Below, piece by piece: positions 45,425-57,029 of a DNA stretch of 64,000 nucleotides; position 1 is the first letter of the stretch, and each line of letters starts with the position of its first letter. This DNA comes from Buddleja alternifolia. Taxonomy: Eukaryota > Streptophyta > Magnoliopsida > Lamiales > Scrophulariaceae. The notes below the pieces were generated by a model that was not told where the DNA came from, searched no databases, and saw nothing but the letters and a program-made list of their open reading frames with translations. The stretch covers positions 15,071,134-15,135,133 of the forward strand of contig CM033401.1 in NCBI GenBank assembly GCA_019426215.1, written 5' to 3'. The translations under genes and the position numbers were made by a program.

Positions 45425-47990
45425 ATGGATCGAAGTTGGATTGTAGCGGATCGTATGTCGGAGCAATATGGGAAAAGGGTGAAAGAATTCATAGACTTTG
45501 CGGTTCAGCATGCATCGGATCTGACTAGGATTAGTTGTCCGTGTTTACGTTGTTGTTTTGGAAAGAGAATTAGTCCACGTGACTTGGAAGATCATTTGGT
45601 GTGTAATGGAATTGATAAAAGCTACACACGATGGACAAGACACGGTGAAAGCAGTGGCACCTCAGCTGATTTGGGTGATACATCATATCGATCAGTAGAT
45701 TTTGACATGGATGACTGTGAGCATGATCGTTTGGAGGAGATGACCAATGTGATTGATGAGGATTTGTGAAATTGTCCCAAGATGTTCGATAATTTGACAA
45801 GTTATTCAAAGACACCCCTGTATAGTGGTAGTAATTTCACAAGATTGAAAGCAGTCCTAAACCTCTACAAGTTAAAAGCTAACAATGGATGGAGTGATAA
45901 GAGTTTCACAGACTTACTTGGTCTATTAAAAAGTATGTTACCCGATGATAATGTGTTACCTAATCGTACTTATGAGGCTAAGAAGATGTTAACTGCAATT
46001 GGCATGGGATATGAGAGGATACATGCTTGTTTCACTGATTGCATCTTGTTTAGAAATGACTATGCACCATTGAAGGTGTGTCCGAAATGTGGCACCTCAC
46101 GGTACAAGAAGAATGGATCTGCTCCTGTCAAAACAGCATGGTATTTGCCCATAATACCTAGATTTAGACGCATGTACAGTAGTGAAGCGTTTGCCAAGGA
46201 CTTGACATGGTATGCTGATAGAAGGGTTGAAGAAGGGATTGAAGATAACAAGATTAGACATCCTTCAGATTCTCCTCAATGGAAAAAGATTGATAATGAT
46301 TTCCCTGAATTTAGGGAAGAACCAAGAAATTTACGCCTTGTATTGGCTACAGATGGCATGAACCCACATGGCTTGCAAAGTAGCTCACATAGTACATGGC
46401 CGGTGATTTTGATGATCTACAACCTACCCCCTTCGCGATGCATGAAGCGAGAGCATATTATGATGCCTATACTAATTTCCGGGCCGAAACAACTTGGAAA
46501 TGATATAGATGTCTACTTGGCCCCTTTAATTGAGGATTTGAAGGAGTTGTGGGAGACAGGTATTAAAGTGTATGATGGGTTTAGAAAAGAGAGCTTCAAT
46601 CTCAGAGTTATGTTGTTTGGTACAATCAATGATTTTCCAGCAAGAGCTAATCTCGAGGGATATGGTGTACACGGGCAATGTGCATGCCCCATATGTGTCA
46701 AGAGTACAGATCAATATAGACTCCCACACTCTCAGAAATATGCATTCCAAGGGCATCGAAGATGGTTGAATCGAGAACATCGATATCGTCGGTGGAAGAA
46801 AGCTTTCAATGGGAGCATAGAAGAATGTCGAGCTCCTAAGTGTTTGACCGGTGAAGAGGTGTTTGAGAATGTAAAAGACTTGGATATCAAGTTCGGAAAG
46901 ACTTTTGCAGGCGGCCTTGCAAAAACTGGGTGGAAAAAAAGGTCAATTTTTTTTTGAGTTGCCGTATTGGAAATCTTTACATGTTAGACATTTTCTTGAT
47001 ATAATGCATATTGAGAAAAATGTATTTGATAGTGTCATTGGTACTCTTCTAAATGTGCCCGGCAAGACAAAAGATGGAGTAAAGGCAAGGTTGGATTTAG
47101 TTGAAATGAAGATAAGAGGTAAATTGGCACCAACAATGAAGGGAAAACGTACTTATTTACCTCCAGCAGCTCACACACTATCTAGAAAAGAAAAAATTGC
47201 ATTATGTGAGTTTCTTTGTGGAGTGAAAGTTCCAGAAGGGTATTCTTCGAACATTAGCAGTCTTGTATCAATGAAGGACTTGAAGCTAAAGCATATGAAG
47301 ACTCATGATTGTCATGTAATCATGGATCATTTGCTACCAATTGCTTTACGGGCCATTCTGCCAAAAAAGGTGAGAGAAACAATAACTAGATTGTGTTTCT
47401 TCTTCAAAGCAATGTGGAGCAAGGTGTTTGATCCTGAACAATTGCCTGCACTTCAGAAACAACTTGTCCTCACTTTGTGTGAGCTTGAGATGTATTTCCC
47501 ACCCGCGTTTTTTGATATAATGACTCACCTACCTATTCACTTGGTTAGAGAGACACAACTTTGTGGACCAGCTTTTATGAGATCTATGTATCCGACTGAG
47601 CGTTATATGAAGGTATTGAAAGGCTATGTGAAAAATCGTAGCCGGCCGGAAGGTTGCATTGTTGAGCGGTACATAGTTGATGAAGCTATTACATTTTGCA
47701 CAGAATATCTGAATGATGGTAATGTTGCAGAGCGTCAAAAGTCTCCTGTTGGGGAGGGGGGGAATAGAAGGAGAAAGCGTAATTGGAAAGCAATTAGTGA
47801 GTGTTCCTAGCACACAAAAGGATCAGGCACACCTACATGTGCTCCACAACACCGATGAGGTTGAGCCATATGTTGAAGAGCACAAGGACCAACTTAGGAG
47901 AATAAATTCAAGTAAAAATGAAAGTTGGATTTCAAGAGAACATAACAAGAGTTTTATCGATTGGTTCCGAAAGTGTATAATCCTAATTAA
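45425..47990 (+). pseudogene. CACTA-H transposase (TNP2 type)
   Basis: The frame starts at ATG 45425 (MDRSWIVADRMSEQYGKRVK), a Transposase-associated domain with its Cys pairs (CPCLRCC). After an in-frame TGA near 45767 it continues NCPKMFDNLTSYSKTPLYSG, then the Transposase_21 region (LPNRTYEAKKMLTAIGMGYE; VCPKCGTSRYKKN; LVLATDGMNPHGLQSSSHST). A run of nine T at 46946 shifts the frame by one; eight T would join SIFF to ELPYWKSLHVRHFLDIMHIE. The DUF4218 region follows (HDCHVIMDHLLPIALRAILP). The piece at 47713-47990 (HLHVLHNTDEVEPYVEEHKD) is also family-like, reached by another frame change near 47815. The DUF4216 region is missing. Only two or three small lesions separate it from a functional gene, so the copy is young. 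Confidence 0.9.
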
Positions 47991-47998
47991 ATGAGATA

Positions 47999-48272
47999 GA
48001 TTGTGGCTTCTTTGTCATGAAATTCATGAACGATATTATTAGACACGGAGAATCTATAATCCCACCGACGGTATGCATAATCCTAATTAATATTAATCAA
48101 ATTCTAATGTCCCTTTTAAGTTATTAAACATTTTTGTTGGATTTTAATATTTGTCTTGCAGTACTTTGCTGATTGTCAGTACGCCACTTACACTATAGAG
48201 CAACTTGATGAAGCACGTTCTGAATTGGCACAATACATTTTTAAATGCGCTTTTGATATGCCGGCGGTGTAA
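47999..48272 (+). pseudogene. Ulp1-type (C48) protease tail in CACTA-H
   Basis: At 47999 the sequence reads DCGFFVMKFMNDIIRHGES, the block with the catalytic Cys of Ulp1-like cysteine proteases. It ends at 48070 with a GT donor. A GT-AG intron (48071-48161) leads to YFADCQYATYTIEQLDEARS and a stop at 48270-48272. The catalytic His and Asp region upstream is missing, and transposase sequence ends just before. Some CACTA elements carry such a protease gene. Here only its last exons remain, probably by internal deletion. Confidence 0.7.
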
Positions 48273-48524
48273 GTTGTAAATTATTGTAAATTTTTATTTG
48301 ATTTAAAAGTGGTGATTAGTTTATATTGGTTTATTGTAAATTAAACTCGTTATCATTTGTAATTATTGGAGATTATTATTTCGTGAATGAAATTAATTTA
48401 GGATTTTAATTTGTTGTTTCTGTTGAGCAATTGGTTTGTTTTATGTGATTTGAATTTTGAGTTTTTGGGAAGGATAGAGTTATCTGAAATTATAATAAAA
48501 AAAAGAAAGAAAAAAAAAGCTCAA
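48273..48524. other. AT-rich 3' non-coding part of CACTA-H
   Basis: I see no ORF or recognisable motif in these 250 bp. Confidence 0.5.
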
Positions 48525-48890
48525 CTGTTACAGCGGTTCAATAACGAACCGCTGTAACAGAATTAAAAAAAATTTTAAATTAAAAAAAATGGTGACCTGT
48601 TACAGCGGTTCGTAAACGAACCGCTGTAATAGGTTGATTTTTTACAGCGGTTCATAAAGGAACCGCTGTAAAAAACATAACTATTACAGCGGTTCCTTTC
48701 CGAACCGCTGTAATAGTTGAATTTTTTTAATTATATTACTTATTTTTTTGGTTTGTTACAGCGGTTTGTTATTGAACTGCTGTAATAGGTCGTATTTTAC
48801 AGCGGTTAAAAACCGCTGTAATAGGGAACTTACCAATTACAGCGATACGTATTACAGCGGTTAAAACCGCTGTAATAGTGGAAAAAAAAC
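48525..48890. repeat. CACTA-H right subterminal repeat region
   Basis: The same ACAGCGGTT / AACCGCTGT words as the left end, again as hairpin pairs (for example GCGGTTCGTAAACGAACCGC near 48605), continue up to the right terminal repeat. Confidence 0.88.
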
Positions 48891-48922
48891 CGCTGTAACA
48901 GGCCTTTTCTGTAGTAGTGAAG

Positions 48923-50950
48923 GCAGTCTTCACGTCCATCTAATACACCATGAACTTGTTGAACGCTGCATATGCTAGAAACATGCGAATTGCTTCAAGA
49001 CGAGCGACAGGAGCGTATGTCTCATCAAAATCAATACCCTCTTCTTGGCAATATCCTTGAGCTACGAGTCTGGTCTTGTTCCTTATCACAATGCCATTCC
49101 ATCCATCTTGTTTCTATAAACCCATCTAGTTCCAATAACTCCTTGGTGAGTTGGTCTTGAAACCTTATTTCGTTCAAATTGATTAAGCTCTTCTTGCATG
49201 ACTTCAATCCAACTTGGATCACTTAGCGCTTCATCCACTTTATTAGGTTCCATTTGAGATAAAAAGTTGGCGAACATAGCCTCATTGAACGTAGCGGCTC
49301 TAGTCCTAACAGGCACTTCTATATCTCCAATAATTTTCCCAGGTGGATGATCACGCAGCCATAGTCTATCTGGTTGGAAAGGGTTAAGAAGTTGAACAGA
49401 CGCTTGACGATCAGACGCTTAACTATCCTCTTGCGTAGGCGCTTCAAGTTCACAGATCATTGTTTGCTATTGATGATCACTCTCTTCATGATCATCAGCA
49501 TTTCTTACAATATTGTCCATGTTAACCTCATGAGTAATCTTAGGAGGTGGCACTGAGATCTCATCATCGTCGTCACTGTCATCGTTAATGGTGATCTTAG
49601 ACGCTTGATGACATAGATCTTCAACTCCTACACCATTTACATTAACCTTACTCAGTTCTTGGTTAGCATCATCAAAAACAACATGAATAGATTCCTCAAC
49701 CTTCGATTTGATCTTATTTAGGATGCAAAAATTCTTTCCATTCTTGGCGTAGCCTAGAAAGATTCCCTCATCCGCTTTAGGAACAAATGTCTTTAGAATT
49801 TGGGATCCATTATTATGGATAAAACATTTTTAACCAAAGACGTGAAAATATGAAACATTTGGCTTACGTCCCTTCCATAGTTCATATGTAGTTTTCCCAT
49901 GTTGTTTGTTGATCATGCAATGGTTTTGAGTGTAACAGACAGTGTTGATCGCTTCGGCCCAAAACCTAGGAGCAAGCTTGGATTCTGCTAACATTGTCCT
50001 AGCGGCTTCCTTGAGCGTTCGGTTCCGGCGCTCAGCAACACCATTTTGTTGGGGGAGTTCTGCGAGCAGAATACTCATGATGTATTCCATTTTTTGCACA
50101 AAATTTCTCAACAATCTTGTTAGTAAACTCAGTACCGTGATCGCTTCTTATTCTTGCAACCTTAAGATTTTTCAATATTTGAAGTTGTTGAATAAGTGTT
50201 GTTAACTTGTCACATGTCTCATCTTTGGATGAAAGAAATTCCACCCAAGTAAATCGAGAGAAATCATCTACTATCACCAAAGTATACTTTTTACCGCTTA
50301 CACTGATCGTTTGAACAGGTCCAAACAAATCCATGTGAAGTAGTTTAAGTATTCTAGAGGTAGATAGATGAGGTTTTTTCTTGAACGATGACTTAACTTG
50401 TTTACCAATTTGACAAGCATCACAAAGACGATCCTTGTGAAATGGTCCATTTGGTAATCCCTCCACAAGATTTTGACTTATAAGCTGAGAGATTGTTTTG
50501 AAATTGAGGTGATTCATTTTTCTATGCCTTAACCAACCCATTTTATATTCATTTTTAGCAACAAAACATGTTGGGTTGTTATCATCTATTGAACCCCAAT
50601 CTACCAAATATAAGTTGTTAGTTCTTTTACCCTTCAATTTAGTAGACTTAGTCTTAGCGTCATTTATATAGCAACAGTCACTTGAGAATATGACTTCAAA
50701 GTCTTTATCACAAAATTGACTTATGCTTAATAAATTGTGCTTTAGACCCTCAACATAATAAACATCACTTATCATGATGTCCCCCCTATGCAAAGTACCT
50801 ACACCTTTGGAGTTGTCACCAAATACAACCTGAGGACCATTGGCAGCTCGATAGTTGATCAGAAGATCTTTGGAACTAGTCATGTGCCTTGACGATCCAC
50901 TATCAAAGTACCAAACAGATGTATTGGCTTTATCTCTAGGTACCTGCAAT
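48923..50950 (-). pseudogene. pol: Sire-C protease, integrase and start of reverse transcriptase
   Basis: On the minus strand the frame from about 50950 has the protease site WYFDSGSSRHMT (the Trp is lost in Sire-B), the zinc site (HRKMNH ... CDAC), the integrase Asp in LLHMDLFGPV and Asp in SDHGTEF. An extra G in the G-run near 50055 shifts the frame before [13 protein letters not shown] at 49830 and stops near 49420 and 49470 follow. The stretch 49086-49316 ([20 protein letters not shown]) continues to the CACTA junction. It is the 5' half of pol, the 3' half being 42750-43566. Confidence 0.88.
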
Positions 50951-51015
50951 CAAAAGGGAGGTTCTATTTCTGTTCAGGTACCCATTGTTGCTTGGGTCCT
51001 TTAACATTAGTAACA

Positions 51016-53155
51016 TTGTTAGTTTGAATTAGAACTTTAGGAACCCATATTTGCCTAGTCTTCATTGTAGGAATACTGGCCTTTTTAGGTTTCACAACGT
51101 GTTGTGTGTGCTTTTTGGGTGTATAATAATATCCTCGATTATAATGGTAGTCATAATCATAGTCATAATCATAATCATCATAGTATCGATAGTATGATCT
51201 TGACTATCTTGGATATTGACGCTGGTATTTCCTTGGCGCTGGCTTGGGTTGCACTTTTGGTGCTGGACGCTTAGCGCTTGATTCACAGTAGTCAGACTTA
51301 TCTTTAGCCTTTTGAGCGTTTGGATAGACCCGTCTTTGTGAATCATTTGCCTTAGCCTTACCCTTGCCTGAGTTAGCTTTGACTTTCTCATTTGGCCTCT
51401 TACCATTATCGCTGGGTTAATTTTGTGTTTGACCTTGTGAACCTTTCTCAACAAAGATAACACCCTTTCCTTTGTTGTTCGCCGTAACGTTAGAATTATT
51501 AGGTTGTTTACCGAGTTTATCGCATCCTAAACCGGTCGTTTCACTAAATAATCTAGTTACTTCAGTCACATTATCCAACTTTCTAGAAGCTTTTGATAAT
51601 GATGAGATGAGCTGCTCTGATTTAGCAAGTCTAGCGATCAAATCAGCTTCTCTCTTGACTATTATATCAAGATCGCTTTTTAATTGAATAATTTCACTCT
51701 CAAGCGATTGGTTCTTCTCAATGCATTGTTGTTGAACTTGCAACTCTGCTTTGAGCGTTACTTTATCTCTTGTGAGTGATGAGATAATAGCGAGATCATT
51801 TTGATATATTTTGGCAACTTCTTGACATTCATTGTAGTATTGTTTCACTTTGTCAAGTAATTCATCATAAGAGAGAGGAATAGATAATTCATTGATTACC
51901 TCAGGAGACGCTTCATCATCTCTGGCTATGAGACATATGAGCACTGAGTCATCTAATGGCTCATCATCGTCACTACTCCCTTCTGATGATTCTAAATCTT
52001 CAGGTGCCGATGCTGGTTTTGATTCCGCTAGCAAACCTTGTTGACGAAGGTTGCTCCTGAATTGGTTTCTATCCAAGTAATCCTGCCTTGAGGGCTTGGA
52101 TACGTTTGGATAAGGGCAATTTACCTGGTAGTGCCCTGGTTTCCTACAATTATAACAAAGATTAGTTTTCATCTTTTGTTCATTTGTTAACCTTGGAATG
52201 TGTGGTTTTGAGAACACTGGAGCTGAGAGATTTTGAGTAGACGCTTGGTACTGAACAGGCACTTGGGGTGCAGGAACAGAATACTGAGGCGCTTGAAACT
52301 ATTGTTGCATCGGAGAAGGCGCTTGATATGAACTTTGTCCTTGATTATTGAAACCTTTTCCTTTCTTTTCATATCTCAAGAACTTCCTGAATCTATTCAG
52401 CAAAGCCAGCTCCTCTTCTTCATTGATATCTAAATTTTTTCCTTTATTGCCCCATTTGCCTTTGATTGATGCTATAAGCGCTCCAGATTCAATTACTGGA
52501 CTACTCACAACATCACTAGCAGAATTCAACTCAAACTCAAGTACTTTAAGCGCTGAAAAGGCGTCTTCTGGAGTTAGGAGATCCAACATATTTGATTCTC
52601 TCATAGCAGTTGTCTTCATCAAGAATTTACTTGGTAAACTTCTAAAGATCTTAACCACCATTTCTTGATTCTGTAACTCCATTTCCAACTATGTAAGTTC
52701 TGTAACTAGAGCTATAAATCTTATATCTAATTGCTCTAAAGTTTCATTGGGTAGCATCTTAAATCCGTTAAACTTTTCCTTGGCGATGGAAAGTTTATTT
52801 TTTTTAATCTGAGCTGAACCACCACAAATTGTAGCCAACTTATCCCATATTTCTTTAGTGGTTTTGCACGACTTGATCTTGTTGAATAGGTTGTCATTAT
52901 CACCAATAGCCGTATATAGAGCGTTTCGACCAACATTGTCCAAATTAGCTCTTCGACGCTTATTTGGAGACCACTCTTGTTTTGGTTTTTTAACGTAACC
53001 ATCTAGAGTGTCTTCCGTGGCTCCAGGCGCTCTAGTGACAACTTTATATATTTTGATTGGCCCATCCGAAATAATATCACACATGTCATCATCACATGAA
53101 CAGAGATATGTAAATGCTTTGACTCAGTCAGTTTGGGAACTTTAGCGAATGCCAT
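51016..53155 (-). pseudogene. gag: Sire-C gag, broken
   Basis: ATG is at 53155. After 15 codons a 22-bp deletion between two TTTGAC repeats shifts the frame (compare Sire-B near 18525). Open pieces are 52689-53084, 52299-52688 and 51417-52262, with stops where Sire-B has Ser (near 52690), Gln (near 52297) and Glu (near 51418). The zinc knuckle CYNCRKPGHYQVNCP and the coiled coil are intact. Near the end the frame runs through the Sire-B stop to a TAG after QQWVPEQK at about 50970. Confidence 0.88.
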
Positions 53156-53238
53156 GTTTAAAATCTAAAGCAACTAAGTTTGAAAAAGGATCTAAACAAG
53201 CAGTTATGCTTGGAAATTTTAAAATTTCAACTTTAACC

Positions 53239-53250
53239 GCTCGGATACCA
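53239..53250 (-). promoter_or_regulatory. Primer binding site of Sire-C
   Basis: Minus-strand TGGTATCCGAGC, one change from the initiator tRNA-Met complement. Confidence 0.85.
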
Positions 53251-53252
53251 CT

Positions 53253-54399
53253 TGTTGGTCCCAAGTGGCATACGAAAGGGTCTAGAAGGGGGGGTTGAAT
53301 AGACCCTGAAGTCTTTTCCGAATTCAAAAAGATTCGTATTAAAATTATGGTTTTGGACGCTTGAAGTGTCTAACGCTTGATTTAAGCGTTCACTTAAAAT
53401 CTAGGCGCTTTGGTGAAGTGTCTAACGAAGACTATTTTTAGAAAGTTAACTTAGATTTCAAGACTTGAATACTACAACCAAATAGGTTTGAGCGTTCACT
53501 TATTTGATCAGTGTTAGCACAGAAGAATGATTTTTGGAGTCTTCTCTTTGATTAAGTTTTACTTTATCAGTTTATGATATGATAATATGAATGTTAAAAG
53601 TAAAGTAAATAACAATATTTGTAAGGTTCGTTGGGTAGTGTAATCCCAACTACGTCCTTCTTCTCCTTGAACACTTGGAGGCAATCCACTAAAATGATTC
53701 TCAAAGAATGACACAGAATCTTCTACAAATTAGGGAGAGATGGATGTCAATGACTTGAGCTCCTTGATCACACAGATTTCTGCTCCAAATCACTTTAATC
53801 CCCTTGCTTCTTTCACCCAGAAATATGACAAGTATCCAACTTCGACTTCACATAGACCGCGATGCTTGGATAGGATTTTTTCTAAAAGGTTTCTTTGATT
53901 TTGATAAAGTTCAAAGAACTAGGAATATCTCAGTAGTAATGTGGGTTTCTCCGAAAAGAATGTTTGAGATATTGGTTGACTGTCTCAGGATTCGAAGAAA
54001 AACAAAGAGAATATTTTCTTGAAAGTTTTGGCTTTTCTGAGATTGTAAGGAATGAGACTTCAATGCAACAGCAATTCGACTTGATAATTGTTCTCTGTAT
54101 TTGTCTTATTGTTGAAGTCCTATTTATAGGCATTCTTGGAAAAAGTGTCCGTTTGACACATGCAAGGGCGCGTGTCTCTCTTCCGCGAGTGAACAACTTT
54201 TGTCCTTTTTCCTGAAAATCTGCTGCACAAAAGTTGGTGTTGCAGTCTTTGAATAGTTGACAGTCCAATAGGGTGGCTTCTCCGTACGTCTGAAAGTGCT
54301 TATCACCTTTAATGCTCTTATCGGCATTTAATGCATTTGAATTAAATGCCCGTTGGCATTTAATGCTTTTGAGAATATTTTCATTAAACTCCTTCTGGA
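53253..54399 (-). repeat. Sire-C 5' LTR, truncated
   Basis: It matches 35532-36730 and then stops at CTCCTTCTGGA, where Copia-E coding sequence begins. The last 350 bp or so of the LTR, including its outer TGTTAGG end, are lost. The TATA box is kept at 54120-54128. Confidence 0.9.
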
Positions 54400-55232
54400 A
54401 GATAGAAAGGAGATGAGCAATGTACCCTATGCTTCTGTAGTCTTTAGCTTGATGTATGTAATGTTGTGTACAAGACCTAACATTGCTTATGCAGTAAGCG
54501 TGGTGAGTCGATTTCAGGTAAACCTGGGAAAGAAACGTTGGATAGTTGTGAGGAATATCCTAAAGTATCTTAAAAGAACTATGGATATGATTCTCATCTA
54601 TGAAGGTGGAGATCTGAAGATGGAGGATTACACGGATTCAGACTTTCAGTCTGATATAGATGACAGAAAATTCACTTCAGGGTTTCTTTTCATGCTTAAT
54701 GGTGGGGCGGTGTCTTCGAAACGTTCTAAGCAAAGCACAACCACTGATTCCACCACTGAAGTAGAATATGTGGCAACCTCAGACGTAGCCAAAGAAGCTG
54801 TTTGGATGAGAAAATTTCTAGGAGAACTTTAAGTGGATCCTAGTGCAGAGCTCTCATTACCACTTTATTGTGATAATAATGGAGCGATAGCGCAAGCCAA
54901 GAAACTAAGATGGCCAAAGAAGCTATTTGGATGAGAAAGTTTCTTGGAGAACTTCAAGTGGATCCTAGTGCAGTGCTCCCATTACCACTTTATTGTGATA
55001 ATAATGGAGCGATAACGCAAGGCATGGAACCAAGGTCTCGTAACAAGTCTAAACACATTGAGAGAATATTTACATCATCAGTGAGATCGTTGGCAGATGA
55101 GAGATAGCAGTGCAGAAAATAGCTTCTGCTGACAATGTAGCTGACCCGTTCACCAATCCACTACCTCAGGCTTTTTTGGACGGACACCTGGAAAGGATGG
55201 GTAAAAGATACCATAAAGAGTGGCATTTAGTG
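54400..55232 (+). pseudogene. pol: Copia-E reverse transcriptase end and RNase H
   Basis: The plus-strand frame reads EMSNVPYASVVFSLMYVML, CTRPNIAYAVSVVSRFQVN, then RNase H (YTDSDFQSDIDDRKFTSGF; STTEVEYVATSDVAKEAVW; LYCDNNGAI). A stop after FLGEL (near 54830) is followed by a 125-bp tandem duplication, so the block KEA(V/I)WMRKFLGEL occurs twice (54791 and 54916). The C-terminal part (NKSKHIERIF) runs out of frame. A non-functional relic. Confidence 0.88.
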
Positions 55233-55244
55233 CAATTGGGAGAT
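55233..55244 (+). promoter_or_regulatory. Purine tract before Copia-E 3' LTR
   Basis: AATTGGGAGAT just before TGTTAGG at 55245, the standard position for a copia polypurine tract. Confidence 0.75.
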
Positions 55245-57029
55245 TGTTAGGATTATGCCCTCAGATGCTATAGAGGATAGAATGATAGGTCATCTCACTT
55301 GTAATAAACTTATTATCTTATATTAATAAAAGGCATTGTTTTGTTTTCACTTAAATCTTATCTGGGTCTATAAGTAGTGTAAAATGTTTTGTCAATGTTT
55401 TCAGTGTACTCTCTCTACTTCCTATGGGATAGGAAGATAGGCACTAGAGAGATTGATTTTGATTACTTATATAAGTTCGCAAGTGACATGGAGTCCTTAA
55501 TGGACAAACAAAGACTAGAAACAACTTGTACAATCTGAGCTTTGACATGGGAGTGTCAGTCAAACACCATGTGATGGTGGGAGCTTAAGGTTGTAGGCAC
55601 ATCAGTGGAACTGATATGCTTGAACACGACTCGCATCGGTTCTGTCACATGGGTATTCACTTTGTGACTGTCAATGACAGAACTGATTACTCATAATAGG
55701 TATATGTGAACCTTTGATGTTATAGGCTGAAGTTACATTTGTGACGTCAAGTCTGTCACTAAGGCAGTTAGACCCAATTCACCCGTTGGTGGGGTTGACC
55801 TCGAAATGCAGCTTGATGGGAAAGTGGTAGTCTTAGCTGATAATTAACATGGGATTTGTTCTCTCATAAGTGAATGAGAAAGTGTCATATGTGATTATAG
55901 ATAATGAAGATCAAAGTCTTTGGCCAAAGCAATAGAGACTTTTGTGCATGGCACTAAATCGAGTTCATTGATCTCGTATTATTATAATAAATACATATGG
56001 TCAAGTTTAGTGAGTTTGACATCACCATGACTCTCACTTGACTGGGACACATGAACAAAGTTTTTATACGTATACGGAACTTACGATTGGAAGGTTGTGA
56101 AATGATCTATTCATTCGATTTCGTTTGGGCTACGAAGTGGGCCACGTGACTGGCTAGGTGTTACCTATTTCCTTTAGATTCCCCTCATTGCCAAACGAAA
56201 CGAGCCTAAAGAGTCGTGCTAAAGGATTGATAAAGAAAAATTAAAAGAATTTTTTTATTTTATTATAGGAGATTTAATTTATGAGATAAATTAAATATGA
56301 TCAATTAATGGCTCATTAGATGAGATGATTAATTATAAAGATAAGATTAATTATTAATTAATTTCTTAAGAAAATAAATTAATTAATTAATTTATCTAAT
56401 TAATTTGGTTATTTAATTAATTAATTTATATATTGGATATAATAAATAATTAATTAAATAATAGACAATTAATTAAAACAAGAGACGAGCCTGGCCAAAT
56501 AAAGAGGGTCCATGAGGACGCCTCCTAAGACCGAGTTGGGCGTCCATTAGGATGCCCAACATGGGCTCTTGCCTCTTGTCTTGGTCAACAAGTCAAGTGA
56601 TATTAAACACATCACTTAAAAGACTTTAACTTAGATGAATTTGATAATACACACAACTATCCTAGAAAAGAAAAAGAAAACTCTCCTCCCTCTCTTCTCA
56701 AGCTAGCCGTCGGTCAAGGAGTAAGAAAATAAGGGATTTTTTCTATTAACCAATCCGCGTGATTATTTAGAGACAACGTGCTTTCGTTGTTAGGATCAAA
56801 AATTCTAGAAAATTTCAAGAATTTCGTGAAGAGTGGATAGCACTAGGATTGAAGACTTGGAGGCTTCAACCATTCGAATTTTTTAAGGAGGATCGAGTTC
56901 TCCAACCACTTCGCTTCAATGGGTATGTTTTTATTCGTTTTAGCAAGTTTATGATTCAATATGCAAATCGAAAAATCACTGTGGGATTTTAAAAACCTTC
57001 CGCTGTGCAATTTTTCGCATAACCCAACA
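55245..57029 (+). repeat. Copia-E 3' LTR
   Basis: It corresponds to 31069-32777, slightly longer (1785 against 1709 bp) because of small indels, for example an extra TTTTATTTTATTATAGG near 56255. Clear substitutions between the two LTRs suggest it is older than Sire-B. Confidence 0.9.

Larger units (their letters stand above)
43567..48919 (+). mobile_element. CACTA-H: En/Spm-type DNA transposon in Sire-C pol
   Basis: The element has 29-bp terminal inverted repeats (43567-43595 and 48891-48919) with two mismatches, starting CACTAGTACAG and CACTACTACAG. The target duplication is AAG (43564-43566 and 48920-48922), the 3-bp length expected of CACTA elements. Removing it restores the Sire-B-like pol sequence GGAAGGCAGTCTTCACG. 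It is 5353 bp, encodes a TNP2-type transposase on the plus strand and carries clustered subterminal hairpins at both ends. Confidence 0.95.
35532..54399 (-). mobile_element. Sire-C: Sirevirus-type copia element, 5' LTR truncated, CACTA inside
   Basis: It has the same architecture as Sire-B, on the minus strand: 5' LTR 53253-54399 (truncated), gag, pol, accessory ORF, 3' LTR 35532-37078. Pol is interrupted by a CACTA transposon. It has more lesions than Sire-B. The outer end of its 5' LTR, about 350 bp, is missing, together with the adjoining part of Copia-E pol, so no target duplication survives. Confidence 0.9.
31069..57029 (+). mobile_element. Copia-E: copia element containing Sire-C and CACTA-H
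   Basis: Two LTRs (31069-32777 and 55245-57029) with TGTTAGG...CCCAACA ends enclose gag and an RNase H remnant on the plus strand. The pentamer ATTTG occurs at 31060-31064 and 57030-57034, a target duplication, but four extra bases (TTTA) stand between it and the left LTR. Most of pol is missing: gag and protease start end at 35531 and coding resumes late in reverse transcriptase at 54400. The gap is filled by Sire-C. It is inserted in an intron-like part of the MuDR-like gene. Confidence 0.88.
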
